Shown here piece after piece: positions 1 to 6,130 of a DNA stretch of 7,276 nt (positions within the stretch are counted from its first letter, which is position 1; every line of letters starts with the position of its first letter). The position numbers were made by a program, and so were the translations under genes. Source of the DNA: Betaproteobacteria bacterium UBA6910 (GTDB lineage Bacteria; Pseudomonadota; Gammaproteobacteria; Burkholderiales; UBA6910); contig DKBC01000313.1 of the NCBI GenBank assembly GCA_002451065.1, positions 1-7,276 of the forward strand, in the 5' to 3' direction. The notes below the pieces were generated by a model. It worked only from the letters and a program-made list of their open reading frames with translations, was not told the origin of the DNA and searched no databases.

Positions 1-669
1 GGCATCGACATCACCCGCCAGCCCATCCCGGTGGTGCCGGCGGCCCACTACACTTGCGGAGGCATCGTCACCGATCTGGCGGCGCGCACCGATGTCGAAA
101 ATCTCTACGCGGTCGGAGAAACCGCCCATACCGGGCTGCATGGGGCCAACCGCCTGGCCAGCAACTCTCTGCTCGAGTGCCTGGTGTTCGGGCGGGCGTG
201 CGCCGCCGAAATTCTGAGCCGCTCCCCTCCCGCGCCGGTTTCCCTGCCCGCCTGGGACGAGAGCCGGGTCACCGACGCGGACGAGGAAATCGTTATCTCC
301 CATAACTGGGATGAGTTGCGCCGGTTCATGTGGGACTACGTGGGGATCGTCAGGACCAACAAGCGCCTGGAGCGGGCCAGCCATCGCATCCGCCTGCTTT
401 CCGAGGAGATTAACGAGTATTACGCCAATTTCCGGGTCACCCACGACCTGCTCGAACTGCGCAATCTCGTGGTGACTGCCGACGTCATCGTGCGCTGTGC
501 CATGGCCCGGCGTGAAAGCCGCGGCCTGCACTTCAGTCGCGACTACCCGGAAATGATGCGCAAGGCGAATGACACTGTGCTGCAGAGGACTCCCGCCACG
601 GGGCGCAGCCCGGAATTCAGGGCCGCGCTGCCCGGAAGCCCCAGCGAAGCATCACGCGCAGGGTCCTGA
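1..669 (+). CDS. nadB: L-aspartate oxidase, C-terminal part (5' end outside window)
   Basis: NadB is a cytoplasmic FAD enzyme that oxidises L-aspartate to iminoaspartate, which NadA then converts to quinolinate in de novo NAD synthesis. The open frame enters from base 1 and gives 222 residues to the TGA at 667-669. The first 60 residues carry the FAD-domain signatures of the family: [10 protein letters not shown] near residues 16-25, then NLYAVGE and [21 protein letters not shown] at about residues 34-64, which contain the conserved Arg and the SNSLLE segment that separate NadB from the succinate dehydrogenase flavoproteins. The rest is the helical C-terminal domain ([11 protein letters not shown], then a stretch around [10 protein letters not shown] and [14 protein letters not shown]), ending in a non-conserved tail. 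The last 53 bp overlap the 3' end of the convergent YgfX-like gene. The identification is secure; only the start is missing. Confidence 0.95.
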   Translation, partial: GIDITRQPIPVVPAAHYTCGGIVTDLAARTDVENLYAVGETAHTGLHGANRLASNSLLECLVFGRACAAEILSRSPPAPVSLPAWDESRVTDADEEIVISHNWDELRRFMWDYVGIVRTNKRLERASHRIRLLSEEINEYYANFRVTHDLLELRNLVVTADVIVRCAMARRESRGLHFSRDYPEMMRKANDTVLQRTPATGRSPEFRAALPGSPSEASRAGS

Positions 670-1075
670 GATCTTCCGGCTCCAGGGCATCGCCGGGTAC
701 CACAACGGTCCGGGGGAGGCGGAGAGCTTCCGCCCGCACCCTTAGCACCACCAGCGCGGGGACCACCAGGGTGGTGCCCAGAACGCGGCCCAGGAAGCGC
801 TGCCCGTTCCCGAGCCTGATCTCGCAGCTCAGACCCTCGTCCCGATCTCTTCGCAGGACCAGGCCGACCACGGATCGGGGCAGTCGTCGCAGACCGTCAC
901 TCAGCAAGTAATAAGCCAGGCTTGCGGACAATCCGGCGATTCCGGCCAGTTTCGCCCAGAGCGGAAGGGTCAGCGGCAGCAGCAGAATAGCGCCGACGGC
1001 ATGGGCACTCAGCAGCCCCGCGACTAAGCGGCGCGACGGCTTGAGATCCAAGTGAAGGGACTCGCCGTGGGCCAT
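617..1075 (-). CDS. ygfX: YgfX/CptA-like inner-membrane protein
   Basis: A 152-residue protein with the YgfX (DUF1434, CptA) layout. It has a short polar N-terminus ending LDLKPSRR, two closely spaced hydrophobic segments (about residues 18-36 and 40-59), and then a basic cytoplasmic beta-rich domain ending with [13 protein letters not shown], which matches the family's usual 'DLRRLRVxLR' ending. In E. coli YgfX is linked to SdhE (flavinylation of succinate dehydrogenase) and has been reported to inhibit MreB/FtsZ. The role is not settled and may differ here. No SdhE gene is adjacent, since upstream on the other strand lies the FIST gene. The start is the ATG at 1073-1075; GGGAG lies upstream but at a long spacing. 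The 3' end overlaps nadB by 53 bp head-on. Adjacency to nadB is a familiar arrangement in beta- and gammaproteobacteria and supports the call. Confidence 0.75.
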   Translation of the reverse strand: MAHGESLHLDLKPSRRLVAGLLSAHAVGAILLLPLTLPLWAKLAGIAGLSASLAYYLLSDGLRRLPRSVVGLVLRRDRDEGLSCEIRLGNGQRFLGRVLGTTLVVPALVVLRVRAEALRLPRTVVVPGDALEPEDLRTLRVMLRWGFRAARP

Positions 1076-1288
1076 GGTGAGGGGTTCTCCCGGTCGGCGG
1101 ACCTGCCAGGGGTTCTTGCGTCAGGATTTCTAGCCTTCGACAAGGAACCCGGCGCGCCCGCCGCTGCCGAAAGGAAATTGGCCGGGAAGGGCGTGGAATC
1201 TGCCTGCGACAAGCCTAGCGGCGAAGTCCGCCCCGGGCAACTGCTTCGCGGCCGCCCTCACCCCCCGGGGACCGGTCACTGATTCTCC

Positions 1289-1305
1289 GTGAGGTAACAC
1301 CGCCC
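1289..1305 (+). promoter_or_regulatory. Ribosome binding site of the FIST gene
   Basis: GTGAGGTAAC with core GAGGT at 1291-1295 lies about 10 nt before the ATG at 1306 and supports that start. The 230 bp divergent spacer from 1076 holds the 5' regions of both the YgfX-like gene and the FIST gene. I could not find a convincing -35/-10 pair in it on either strand. Confidence 0.5.
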
Positions 1306-2424
1306 ATGAATCGATTTGCCGTTGCCCATTCCGCCAGCGCCGGCGCCCGGGAGGCCGCGGACGAATGCGCCCGCCATTTGGGAGCAATCGCTGGGCAAGC
1401 CAATTTGGGCTTCTTGTACGCCAGCGATCAGTTCGCGTCCCATCTTGCAGAGATCCTGACGCGCCTGCGCGCCCGGAGCGGCGTCCCCCACTGGGTGGGT
1501 TCCGTGGGCGTCGGGATCAGCGCCCCAGGAACGGAGTACCACGAGCAGCCCGCCTTGAGCGTCATGGCCGGAGCTTTTCCGGAAGGAAGCTTCCGGGTCT
1601 TCCATAACGTGGCCTCCGGCCTCGACGATTTTCTGACCGTTCACGGAGACTGGATTCGAACCACCGGCTGCCGCTTTGGCATGGTTCACGGCGATCCGCG
1701 CAACCCGATGGTGCCCGAGCTGGTCACCCGGCTCGCCGCCGCGCTAAACGACGGGTTCCTGGTGGGAGGCCTGACCTCGAGCCGTGGGGACTACGCGCAG
1801 GTCGCCGATCACGTCACCTCGGGGGGCATCTCGGGGGTGCTGTTCTCGCCCGAGGTCTCGGTGGCCACCCATCTGACCCAGAGCTGCCTCCCCTTCGGCG
1901 AGACCCACGAGGTCACCGAGTGTGAGCGCAACATCGTAGTCAGCCTTGATCATCGCCCTGCGTTAGATGTGTTCGCCGAGGAAATCGGCGAGATCCTGTC
2001 CCGGGACCTGGAACAGGCAGCCCGCTACATCGGCGCCGCGCTCCCGGTGGCCGGCTCCGACCGCGGCGATTACCTGGTCCGCAACGTGGTGGGGTTCGAT
2101 CCCGGGAACCGGCTGCTCGCGGTGGGCGAGGTGCTCTCGCCGGGACAGTTGATCCGCTTTTGCCGCCGCGACCCGGTGGGGGCCCGCGCCGATCTCAAGC
2201 GCATGCTGCTGGAATTGAGGGAGCGCGCGGGGCCGGCGCCCCGGGGCGGCGTGTATTTCTCCTGCCTGGGACGGGGGCAGCACCTTTTCGGAGCCGATTC
2301 CGCGGAGCTCAAATCGCTGCAGGAAGTGTTCGGCGACCTTCCGCTGGTCGGGTTTTTCTGCAACGGTGAGATTTCCTGCGACCGCCTCTACGGATATACC
2401 GGGGTTCTAAGCGTTTTCAAGTGA
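1306..2424 (+). CDS. FIST N-terminal/FIST_C domain sensory protein
   Basis: A 372-residue soluble protein with no signal peptide or membrane segment. The N-terminal half (about residues 30-220) is a FIST domain, recognisable by VGSVGVGISAPG (64-75), a MVHGDPRNP segment (126-134) and GFLVGGLTSSRG (150-161). The C-terminal part (about 222-365) is FIST_C, with VVGFDPGNRLLAVGE (261-275), GGVYFSCLGRG (314-324) and GFFCNGEI (349-356). FIST domains are proposed small-ligand sensors, often fused to kinase, chemoreceptor or cyclic-di-GMP output domains. Here the pair stands alone with no output domain, so it would have to act through a partner. It is preceded by a clear ribosome binding site and followed by the long intergenic region, so it appears monocistronic. 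The family call is strong. The ligand and partner cannot be read from the sequence, and the c-di-GMP genes about 1.1 kb downstream are only a suggestive neighbour. Confidence 0.9.
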   Translation: MNRFAVAHSASAGAREAADECARHLGAIAGQANLGFLYASDQFASHLAEILTRLRARSGVPHWVGSVGVGISAPGTEYHEQPALSVMAGAFPEGSFRVFHNVASGLDDFLTVHGDWIRTTGCRFGMVHGDPRNPMVPELVTRLAAALNDGFLVGGLTSSRGDYAQVADHVTSGGISGVLFSPEVSVATHLTQSCLPFGETHEVTECERNIVVSLDHRPALDVFAEEIGEILSRDLEQAARYIGAALPVAGSDRGDYLVRNVVGFDPGNRLLAVGEVLSPGQLIRFCRRDPVGARADLKRMLLELRERAGPAPRGGVYFSCLGRGQHLFGADSAELKSLQEVFGDLPLVGFFCNGEISCDRLYGYTGVLSVFK

Positions 2425-2783
2425 GCCGGCCCCGGTGAGGCGTGACGCGACGCTTGAGGCCGAATCTGGGCTGGGTTTCCATTCCGGAGCGCAAGATCGG
2501 TTTACGCCGTCGGAATATTTCGGTTGGATTCCACACCGGGCCGGATTTTTGCCCCATACGCCGCGTCCTCCTGGGGCAGTTTCCGACTCATTGGGCAAAA
2601 TTGGGAAAAATGCGCAGGGCAGTTTTTCAGAACTGGGAATCTGCCAGTTTGGAAGGTTTCAAGTCTTCCCGTGAACAAATACTGAAAATCAAAGCGTTAC
2701 GGCTAATCCTGCATTTTGTCAATTTCGGGGCACGCAAATTGCTTTACCAAGGTCAACGTGGTTGAATTCTGAACAGCCGTACC
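2425..2783. other. Intergenic region with an A-tract-rich part, no convincing gene
   Basis: These 359 bases follow the FIST stop. Short open frames exist on both strands, but none looks protein-like or has a ribosome binding site. From about 2590 onward base composition shifts to AT-rich compared with the flanking genes. It contains a 10-bp tandem repeat (2591-2610), a short 6-bp hairpin (2631-2649, AACTGG/CCAGTT) without a following T-run, and isolated promoter-like hexamers such as TTGTCA at 2716-2721 that have no good -10 partner. I see no intrinsic terminator directly behind the FIST gene. The segment probably holds the upstream control region of the small gene at 2784. Confidence 0.5.
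2591..2610. repeat. Two tandem 10-bp units ending in A-tracts
   Basis: TTGGGCAAAA is immediately followed by TTGGGAAAAA, two 10-base units differing at one position. They place A-tracts one helical turn apart, with a T-tract (2623-2627) further on. Phased A-tracts usually bend DNA. Whether this one has a function is not known. Confidence 0.45.
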
Positions 2784-2951
2784 ATGGAACACTCTGATCC
2801 AACGTTCGCCTGGAAACAGCTTTATTGGTCCGCCATCGAGGAAGGCTTCGAGCCTTGGGAGGCCGCGGAACACGCGAACCGCCAGCTGCCGTCCGAGATG
2901 GGAGGCGGCGAGAGCAACTCCCGGGATCACACGACACAGGCGGGCCGCTAA
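2784..2951 (+). CDS. Candidate small protein of 55 residues, function unknown
   Basis: ATG at 2784 to TAA at 2949-2951. The product starts MEHSDPTFAWKQLYW and continues with SAIEEGFEPWEAAEHANRQ, then a polar, probably disordered tail (from about residue 37). It is acidic, with three Trp in the first 25 residues and a pattern that reads as one or two amphipathic helices joined by GFEPWE. No membrane segment or signal peptide is visible. An in-frame stop at 2763-2765 makes the ATG the only standard start. There is no clear Shine-Dalgarno. Codons in the middle of the frame favour G/C third positions as in the neighbouring genes. The strongest support is context: an intrinsic terminator lies about 50 bp downstream on the same strand with no other gene to serve. 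I do not recognise a family. The alternative is that the transcript is a non-coding small RNA. Confidence 0.5.
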   Translation: MEHSDPTFAWKQLYWSAIEEGFEPWEAAEHANRQLPSEMGGGESNSRDHTTQAGR

Positions 2952-3003
2952 CGGTTACATTTTGTCGTCTCCACACACCCTCTCCTTGGGGTGAATTGTC
3001 GAT

Positions 3004-3030
3004 AGCGCAGCTTCGGCTGCGCTTTTTTTT
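3004..3030 (+). terminator. Intrinsic (Rho-independent) terminator
   Basis: An 8-bp perfect stem AGCGCAGC/GCTGCGCT (3004-3011 with 3016-3023) is closed by a TTCG tetraloop, and the run of eight T lies at 3023-3030. It is strand-specific (plus) and probably ends the transcript of the small gene at 2784-2951. A weaker hairpin, CACCC/GGGTG, sits just before it at 2976-2993. Confidence 0.92.
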
Positions 3031-3198
3031 CCTGTCGGAGCCGCGTTCACCGCATGGCGCCGGCAGTGACCGGGGCGCTCAGCAACTCAACGCGCTTCTG
3101 CGCATCCGATTGCGTTGCGTCGTTTCCGGTTCGCCATGGCGGGGAGGGATCAGTGAGTACCGCGCCCTCTCCCGGCCGGCACCGAATCCTTTTTCGAC

Positions 3199-3214
3199 GC
3201 CGGCGAAGGCCGGC
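3199..3214. repeat. GC-rich hairpin, REP-like
   Basis: GCCGGC, GAAG, GCCGGC forms a 6-bp all-GC stem-loop. No T-run follows on either strand in the orientation needed for a terminator. The sequence resembles the short palindromic units scattered between genes in many proteobacteria, but with a single copy in the window the repeat nature cannot be tested. The surrounding 3031-3240 holds no gene that I can support. Confidence 0.35.
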
Positions 3215-3241
3215 TACACGGGCGGAGATCCGCACGTTCCA

Positions 3242-3270
3242 TTGACCAATCAGGGCTCAGCCTTTACCAT
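3242..3270 (+). promoter_or_regulatory. Sigma70-type promoter of tRNA-Asn
   Basis: The -35 is TTGACC (3242-3247, five of six consensus bases) and the -10 is TACCAT (3265-3270, four of six), separated by exactly 17 bp. The expected start, around 3277, lies about 9 nt before the mature tRNA 5' end. Position, spacing and match all agree, although no experiment is implied. Confidence 0.75.
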
Positions 3271-3285
3271 TAGCAGCCTCGAAAT

Positions 3286-3361
3286 TCCCCGATAGCTCAG
3301 TCGGTAGAGCGACGGACTGTTAATCCGCAGGTCCCTGGTTCGAGCCCAGGTCGGGGAGCCA
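3286..3361 (+). tRNA. tRNA-Asn (anticodon GTT)
   Basis: A complete 76-nt cloverleaf with encoded CCA. The acceptor stem TCCCCGA pairs with TCGGGGA, the D stem is GCTC/GAGC, the anticodon loop CTGTTAA holds GTT at 3319-3321, and the T arm is CCTGG-TTCGAGC-CCAGG. The discriminator is G73. The outermost anticodon-stem pair is A27/C43, a mismatch; the other four pairs are intact. The gene has its own promoter upstream. No T-run terminator is visible in the 80 bp downstream. Confidence 0.98.
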
Positions 3362-3439
3362 AATCCAGGCACCTAAGGGCATCGCAGGCCATCGCTCGAT
3401 CTGAAAGCGCGTTTGCCTTGCGGTCATCCCATTGCTTGG

Positions 3440-3468
3440 TTGCCCGCAGTTTTCCCAGCCGCTATGAT
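3440..3468 (+). promoter_or_regulatory. Sigma70-type promoter of the HD-GYP/EAL/AlgH unit
   Basis: The -35 is TTGCCC (3440-3445) and the -10 is TATGAT (3463-3468, five of six), with a 17-bp spacer. The predicted start is near 3475. Because the -10 covers the ATG codons at 3464 and 3467, those codons would lie upstream of the transcript, which favours the GTG at 3524 as the true start and gives a leader of about 50 nt. Confidence 0.6.
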
Positions 3469-3523
3469 GGGCGCCAGCCCGCCGGCCACGCCTTCGCAAC
3501 CCCTTCAGCGCCTATCTTCCCGA

Positions 3524-4756
3524 GTGAACAAGATCAAGGTCCCCATTCACGATCTGAAGCCAGGCATGTTTGTCTGCGAGCTGGATCGGCCGTGGCTCGG
3601 AACACCGTTCCTGCTGGAGGGGGTGCTGGTGCGCGGGCCCAACGAGATCGAGGAACTCGGCAAATATTCCCGGCACGTTTTCGTTGATCCCGACAAGTCC
3701 GTGGGCAGCGTCGTCGCTCACCTGAAAACGCTGCGACCTCCTGAACTCGCCGAGGCCGGCCAACCCAGAGCCCGCTTCCGCCATCCCCACGCCGTGGAGT
3801 ACCAGGATGCGGCACCCCTCGCGCAGGAGCTCAAGACGGCGCGCGAAGTCCGGGACAACGTCCTCCAGCTGATCCGGGGGATAGAGGGCGATCTCATGAG
3901 CGACCGCGTCCTTGACCGAACCCGGTTCGAGGAGGCGATGCAGGGGATGACGGACAGTATCATTCGCAACCCCGACGCCCTTTTCTTGCTGCAGAAGCTC
4001 AGGGAAGTCGACTCCCAGACCTGGGGCCGGGCCATCGATCTTTCCATCTACATTCTCGCCTTCGGAAGGCACCTGGGATTTCCCCGGGACGAACTCCTGC
4101 TGCTCGGCATGGGGGGGCTGCTGCTCGATATCGGGAAGCTCAAGCTTCCGCCGCAGCTGATCGCCAAGAAGACTCCCCTCAGCGGAGACGAGCACCGGAT
4201 GTGGAAGACCCACGTGGAGCTGGGCAGCGAGCTGCTTTCCCGCCAGCCGTGGGTTCCGGCGGTCATCATGGAAATGACCACGACCCATCACGAGCGGGAA
4301 GATGGCAGCGGCTATCCGCGGGGTCTTCGCGGTCCCCAGATCGGAATTTACGGCCGGATCGCCGGTATCGTGGACACCTATGAAGACCTCATCAGCCACC
4401 AGGCGTTCGCGCCCGCCCTGCCTCCCCATGCCGCACTGAGGACGATGTCGGAGTTGAAGGGCCGGCTGTTCCAGGACGACCTGATCGAAGAATTCATTCA
4501 GTGCTTGGGCGTGCACCCGGTGGGTAGCCTGGTCGAGCTCTCATCGGGCGAGGTGGGCGTGGTCCTAGAGAACAACCGGGTTCGCCGCCTGAAGCCCAAG
4601 GTGATGGTGCTGCTGGATCCCAAGAAGCGGCGCTGCCCGGAGCCGCGTCTGCTGGACCTGGACCAGCCCCGGCCGGCGGGCGCTCCCGTCATCGAAATCA
4701 CACGGCCCCTCGAATTCGGGGCCTACGGCATTGACCCGCAAGAATACTATCTCTAG
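3524..4756 (+). CDS. DUF3391/HD-GYP domain protein with degenerate HD motif
   Basis: A 410-residue cytoplasmic protein. Residues 1 to about 120 are a DUF3391 domain (KVPIHDLKPGMFVCELDRPW, then LGTPFLLEG). An HD-GYP domain covers about 155-320. HD-GYP proteins normally hydrolyse c-di-GMP at a two- or three-iron site. Conserved here are KTH (His230), HHEREDGSGYP (255-265) and the Asp of IVDTYEDL (284). However, the HD motif reads LLLDIGK, so its His is Leu201, and the upstream helix His (usually in a YTYxHS context) aligns with Arg169 in TWGRAID. Two metal ligands are therefore missing, and a standard active site looks unlikely. The last 100 residues carry a GSLVELSSGEVGVVLENN segment (about 334-351) typical of such proteins. 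I chose GTG 3524 because DUF3391 begins directly there and a promoter lies over the upstream ATGs; an open frame extends back to 3413. It is first in a unit with the EAL gene 90 bp downstream. Confidence 0.88.
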   Translation: MNKIKVPIHDLKPGMFVCELDRPWLGTPFLLEGVLVRGPNEIEELGKYSRHVFVDPDKSVGSVVAHLKTLRPPELAEAGQPRARFRHPHAVEYQDAAPLAQELKTAREVRDNVLQLIRGIEGDLMSDRVLDRTRFEEAMQGMTDSIIRNPDALFLLQKLREVDSQTWGRAIDLSIYILAFGRHLGFPRDELLLLGMGGLLLDIGKLKLPPQLIAKKTPLSGDEHRMWKTHVELGSELLSRQPWVPAVIMEMTTTHHEREDGSGYPRGLRGPQIGIYGRIAGIVDTYEDLISHQAFAPALPPHAALRTMSELKGRLFQDDLIEEFIQCLGVHPVGSLVELSSGEVGVVLENNRVRRLKPKVMVLLDPKKRRCPEPRLLDLDQPRPAGAPVIEITRPLEFGAYGIDPQEYYL

Positions 4757-4781
4757 CGCCTGCTGCTCCGAGGGCCCTCCT

Positions 4782-4804
4782 CCCGGCGCAAGCAATACGC
4801 CGGG
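4782..4804 (+). other. Intercistronic hairpin between the HD-GYP and EAL genes
   Basis: CCCGGCG (4782-4788) pairs perfectly with CGCCGGG (4798-4804) around a 9-nt loop. A 10-bp palindrome GAGGGCCCTC lies at 4770-4779. No T-run follows, so this is not an intrinsic terminator. It could modulate mRNA decay or the relative level of the downstream genes. Confidence 0.35.
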
Positions 4805-4846
4805 GCGCGCCGCGTTTCCGGACCAGAGGACGTAGGACCCTTTTTC

Positions 4847-6130
4847 ATGGCCCAGCTCCTGACCTACGCCGCTTTCCACGACCGCCTGCGGCACGAGATG
4901 CAGCCCGAGCAGGGAACGCTGTCGGTCATCGCAGTCATCGTCGTCAATCTGGATTTCGTGTCCCACCTGGACGGCGCCCTCGGTTACCGGGCGGGAGACG
5001 CAGCTTCCGGGGAGCAGATGCACCGGCTGGCTCTCGCACTGCGGGACAGCGACGCCGTAGCCGAGGTCAGCCGCACCGAATTGGTCTGTCTGCTCTCTCA
5101 CCTGCCTTCCCATGGGCACTTGACCCTTGCTTTGCAGCGGATCATGCGCGCCTTGCGCGAACCCATCAGCCTCGCCGGTCACGAAGTATTGCCCACTCCG
5201 GCAATAGGCGTGGCGGTGCGCAAGGATCGGGACGGCGACCCCGACACGGTTTTGCGGGAAGCGAATCTCGCCATGCGAGCCGCCCGCGACAAGTCGGAAG
5301 GCATCGCCTATTTCGAGTCCGCGGCGGAAGCGGAGAGCAGCTCGATCGACCTCCACGCCGCGCTTCACAAGGCAATTCAGGAAAATGAGCTGGAGATTTT
5401 TTATCAGCCCCTGGTGGATCTCAAGACCGGCGTGGTGCGCGGTGCCGAGGCCCTGCTGCGCTGGAACCGCGGCCCAGCGGGATTCGTCCGGCCGGACAGG
5501 ATCGTGCTCATTGCCGAGCGCACCGGCCTGATCGAGCCCCTCACGGAGTGGATCTGCAACACCGCGGTCCGCCATTGCGGAATGATGTGGCGCGCCGGAC
5601 TCCAGCTGAACGTGAGCATAAACATCTCGGCGCAGAATTTACGGGAGCCCCAGCTGCCGGAGCTTATTGCCCGCTCCCTCAGGCTGTGGGGGGTGTCTCC
5701 GGACAACATCACCCTGGAGCTGACGGAGAGCGCGATGATGGATCAGGCCGCCTCGTCGCTCCAGTCCCTGACGCGTTTCAAGGACATGGGACTGTTGCTC
5801 GCCATGGATGATTTCGGCACGGGTTATTCGTCCATGGCCCGCCTCAAGGACCTGCCCCTGGACGAACTCAAGATCGACATGCGCTTCGTCCGCGACATGC
5901 TGACCGTGGAACGCAACGAGAAGCTGGTACGGTCCATGATCGACCTGGCCCACGCCCTGGACATGTTCGTGGTGGCCGAGGGAGTGGAGACGCAGGACAT
6001 TGCCTCGCGCCTGCGCGACCTCGCGTGCGACATGATTCAGGGATATCTGGTGAGCCGCCCGCTTCCCCTCGAGCTGTTCCTGGATTTCGTGCGCGCCCGG
6101 AGCACTTCCCCGGCCAACGCCAAGTCGTGA
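4847..6130 (+). CDS. c-di-GMP phosphodiesterase: degenerate GGDEF plus intact EAL domain
   Basis: A 427-residue cytoplasmic protein. Residues about 1-155 have a GGDEF fold (VIVVNLDFVSHLDGALGYRAGD-type core at about 30-51), but the GGDEF signature is replaced by SRTEL (75-79), so cyclase activity is not expected. Residues about 168-412 are an EAL domain with the catalytic set present: EALLRW (201-206), Asn259 in NISAQNL, ELTES (291-295), DDFGTGYSS (321-329), Lys342 in LKID, Glu378 in AEGVET, and the QGYLVSRPLP end (from Gln398). It should hydrolyse c-di-GMP to pGpG, possibly with the dead GGDEF domain as a GTP- or partner-sensing module. No membrane segment, PAS or response-receiver domain is present, so input must come from elsewhere. 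AGGA at 4834-4837, 9 nt before the ATG, sets the start. It follows the HD-GYP gene by 90 bp and shares a GTGA overlap with the AlgH-type gene. Confidence 0.93.
   Translation: MAQLLTYAAFHDRLRHEMQPEQGTLSVIAVIVVNLDFVSHLDGALGYRAGDAASGEQMHRLALALRDSDAVAEVSRTELVCLLSHLPSHGHLTLALQRIMRALREPISLAGHEVLPTPAIGVAVRKDRDGDPDTVLREANLAMRAARDKSEGIAYFESAAEAESSSIDLHAALHKAIQENELEIFYQPLVDLKTGVVRGAEALLRWNRGPAGFVRPDRIVLIAERTGLIEPLTEWICNTAVRHCGMMWRAGLQLNVSINISAQNLREPQLPELIARSLRLWGVSPDNITLELTESAMMDQAASSLQSLTRFKDMGLLLAMDDFGTGYSSMARLKDLPLDELKIDMRFVRDMLTVERNEKLVRSMIDLAHALDMFVVAEGVETQDIASRLRDLACDMIQGYLVSRPLPLELFLDFVRARSTSPANAKS

Noticed and set aside
1076..1305. Divergent promoters between the YgfX-like and FIST genes
   Set aside because: Only weak hexamers with wrong spacing were found on both strands, so no promoter is called.
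2435..2765. Overlapping 79- and 107-codon plus-strand frames after the FIST gene
   Set aside because: There is no ribosome binding site, codon use is unlike the neighbours, and neither product looks like a folded protein; a decayed gene cannot be excluded.
2825..3295. Plus-strand open frame (156 codons) through the terminator and into the tRNA
   Set aside because: It crosses the intrinsic terminator and the tRNA promoter and ends inside the tRNA, and its product is low-complexity Arg/Pro/Gly without a pattern.
3340..3400. tRNA-Asn 3' end as an integration (att) site
   Set aside because: No direct repeat of the tRNA 3' end, integrase or mobile gene is present in the window.
3512..4516. Long minus-strand open frame (334 codons) opposite the HD-GYP gene
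   Set aside because: Its composition is that of the complement of a GC-rich gene, it shows no domain-like pattern, and the plus-strand frame has clear family motifs.
4757..4846. Terminator or separate promoter between the HD-GYP and EAL genes
   Set aside because: The hairpin has no T-run and I found no good -35/-10 pair, so cotranscription is the simpler reading.
4565..5575. Minus-strand open frame (336 codons) opposite the EAL gene
   Set aside because: It spans the 3' end of one gene and the 5' half of the next on the other strand and has no recognisable motifs; it is a shadow of high GC third positions.
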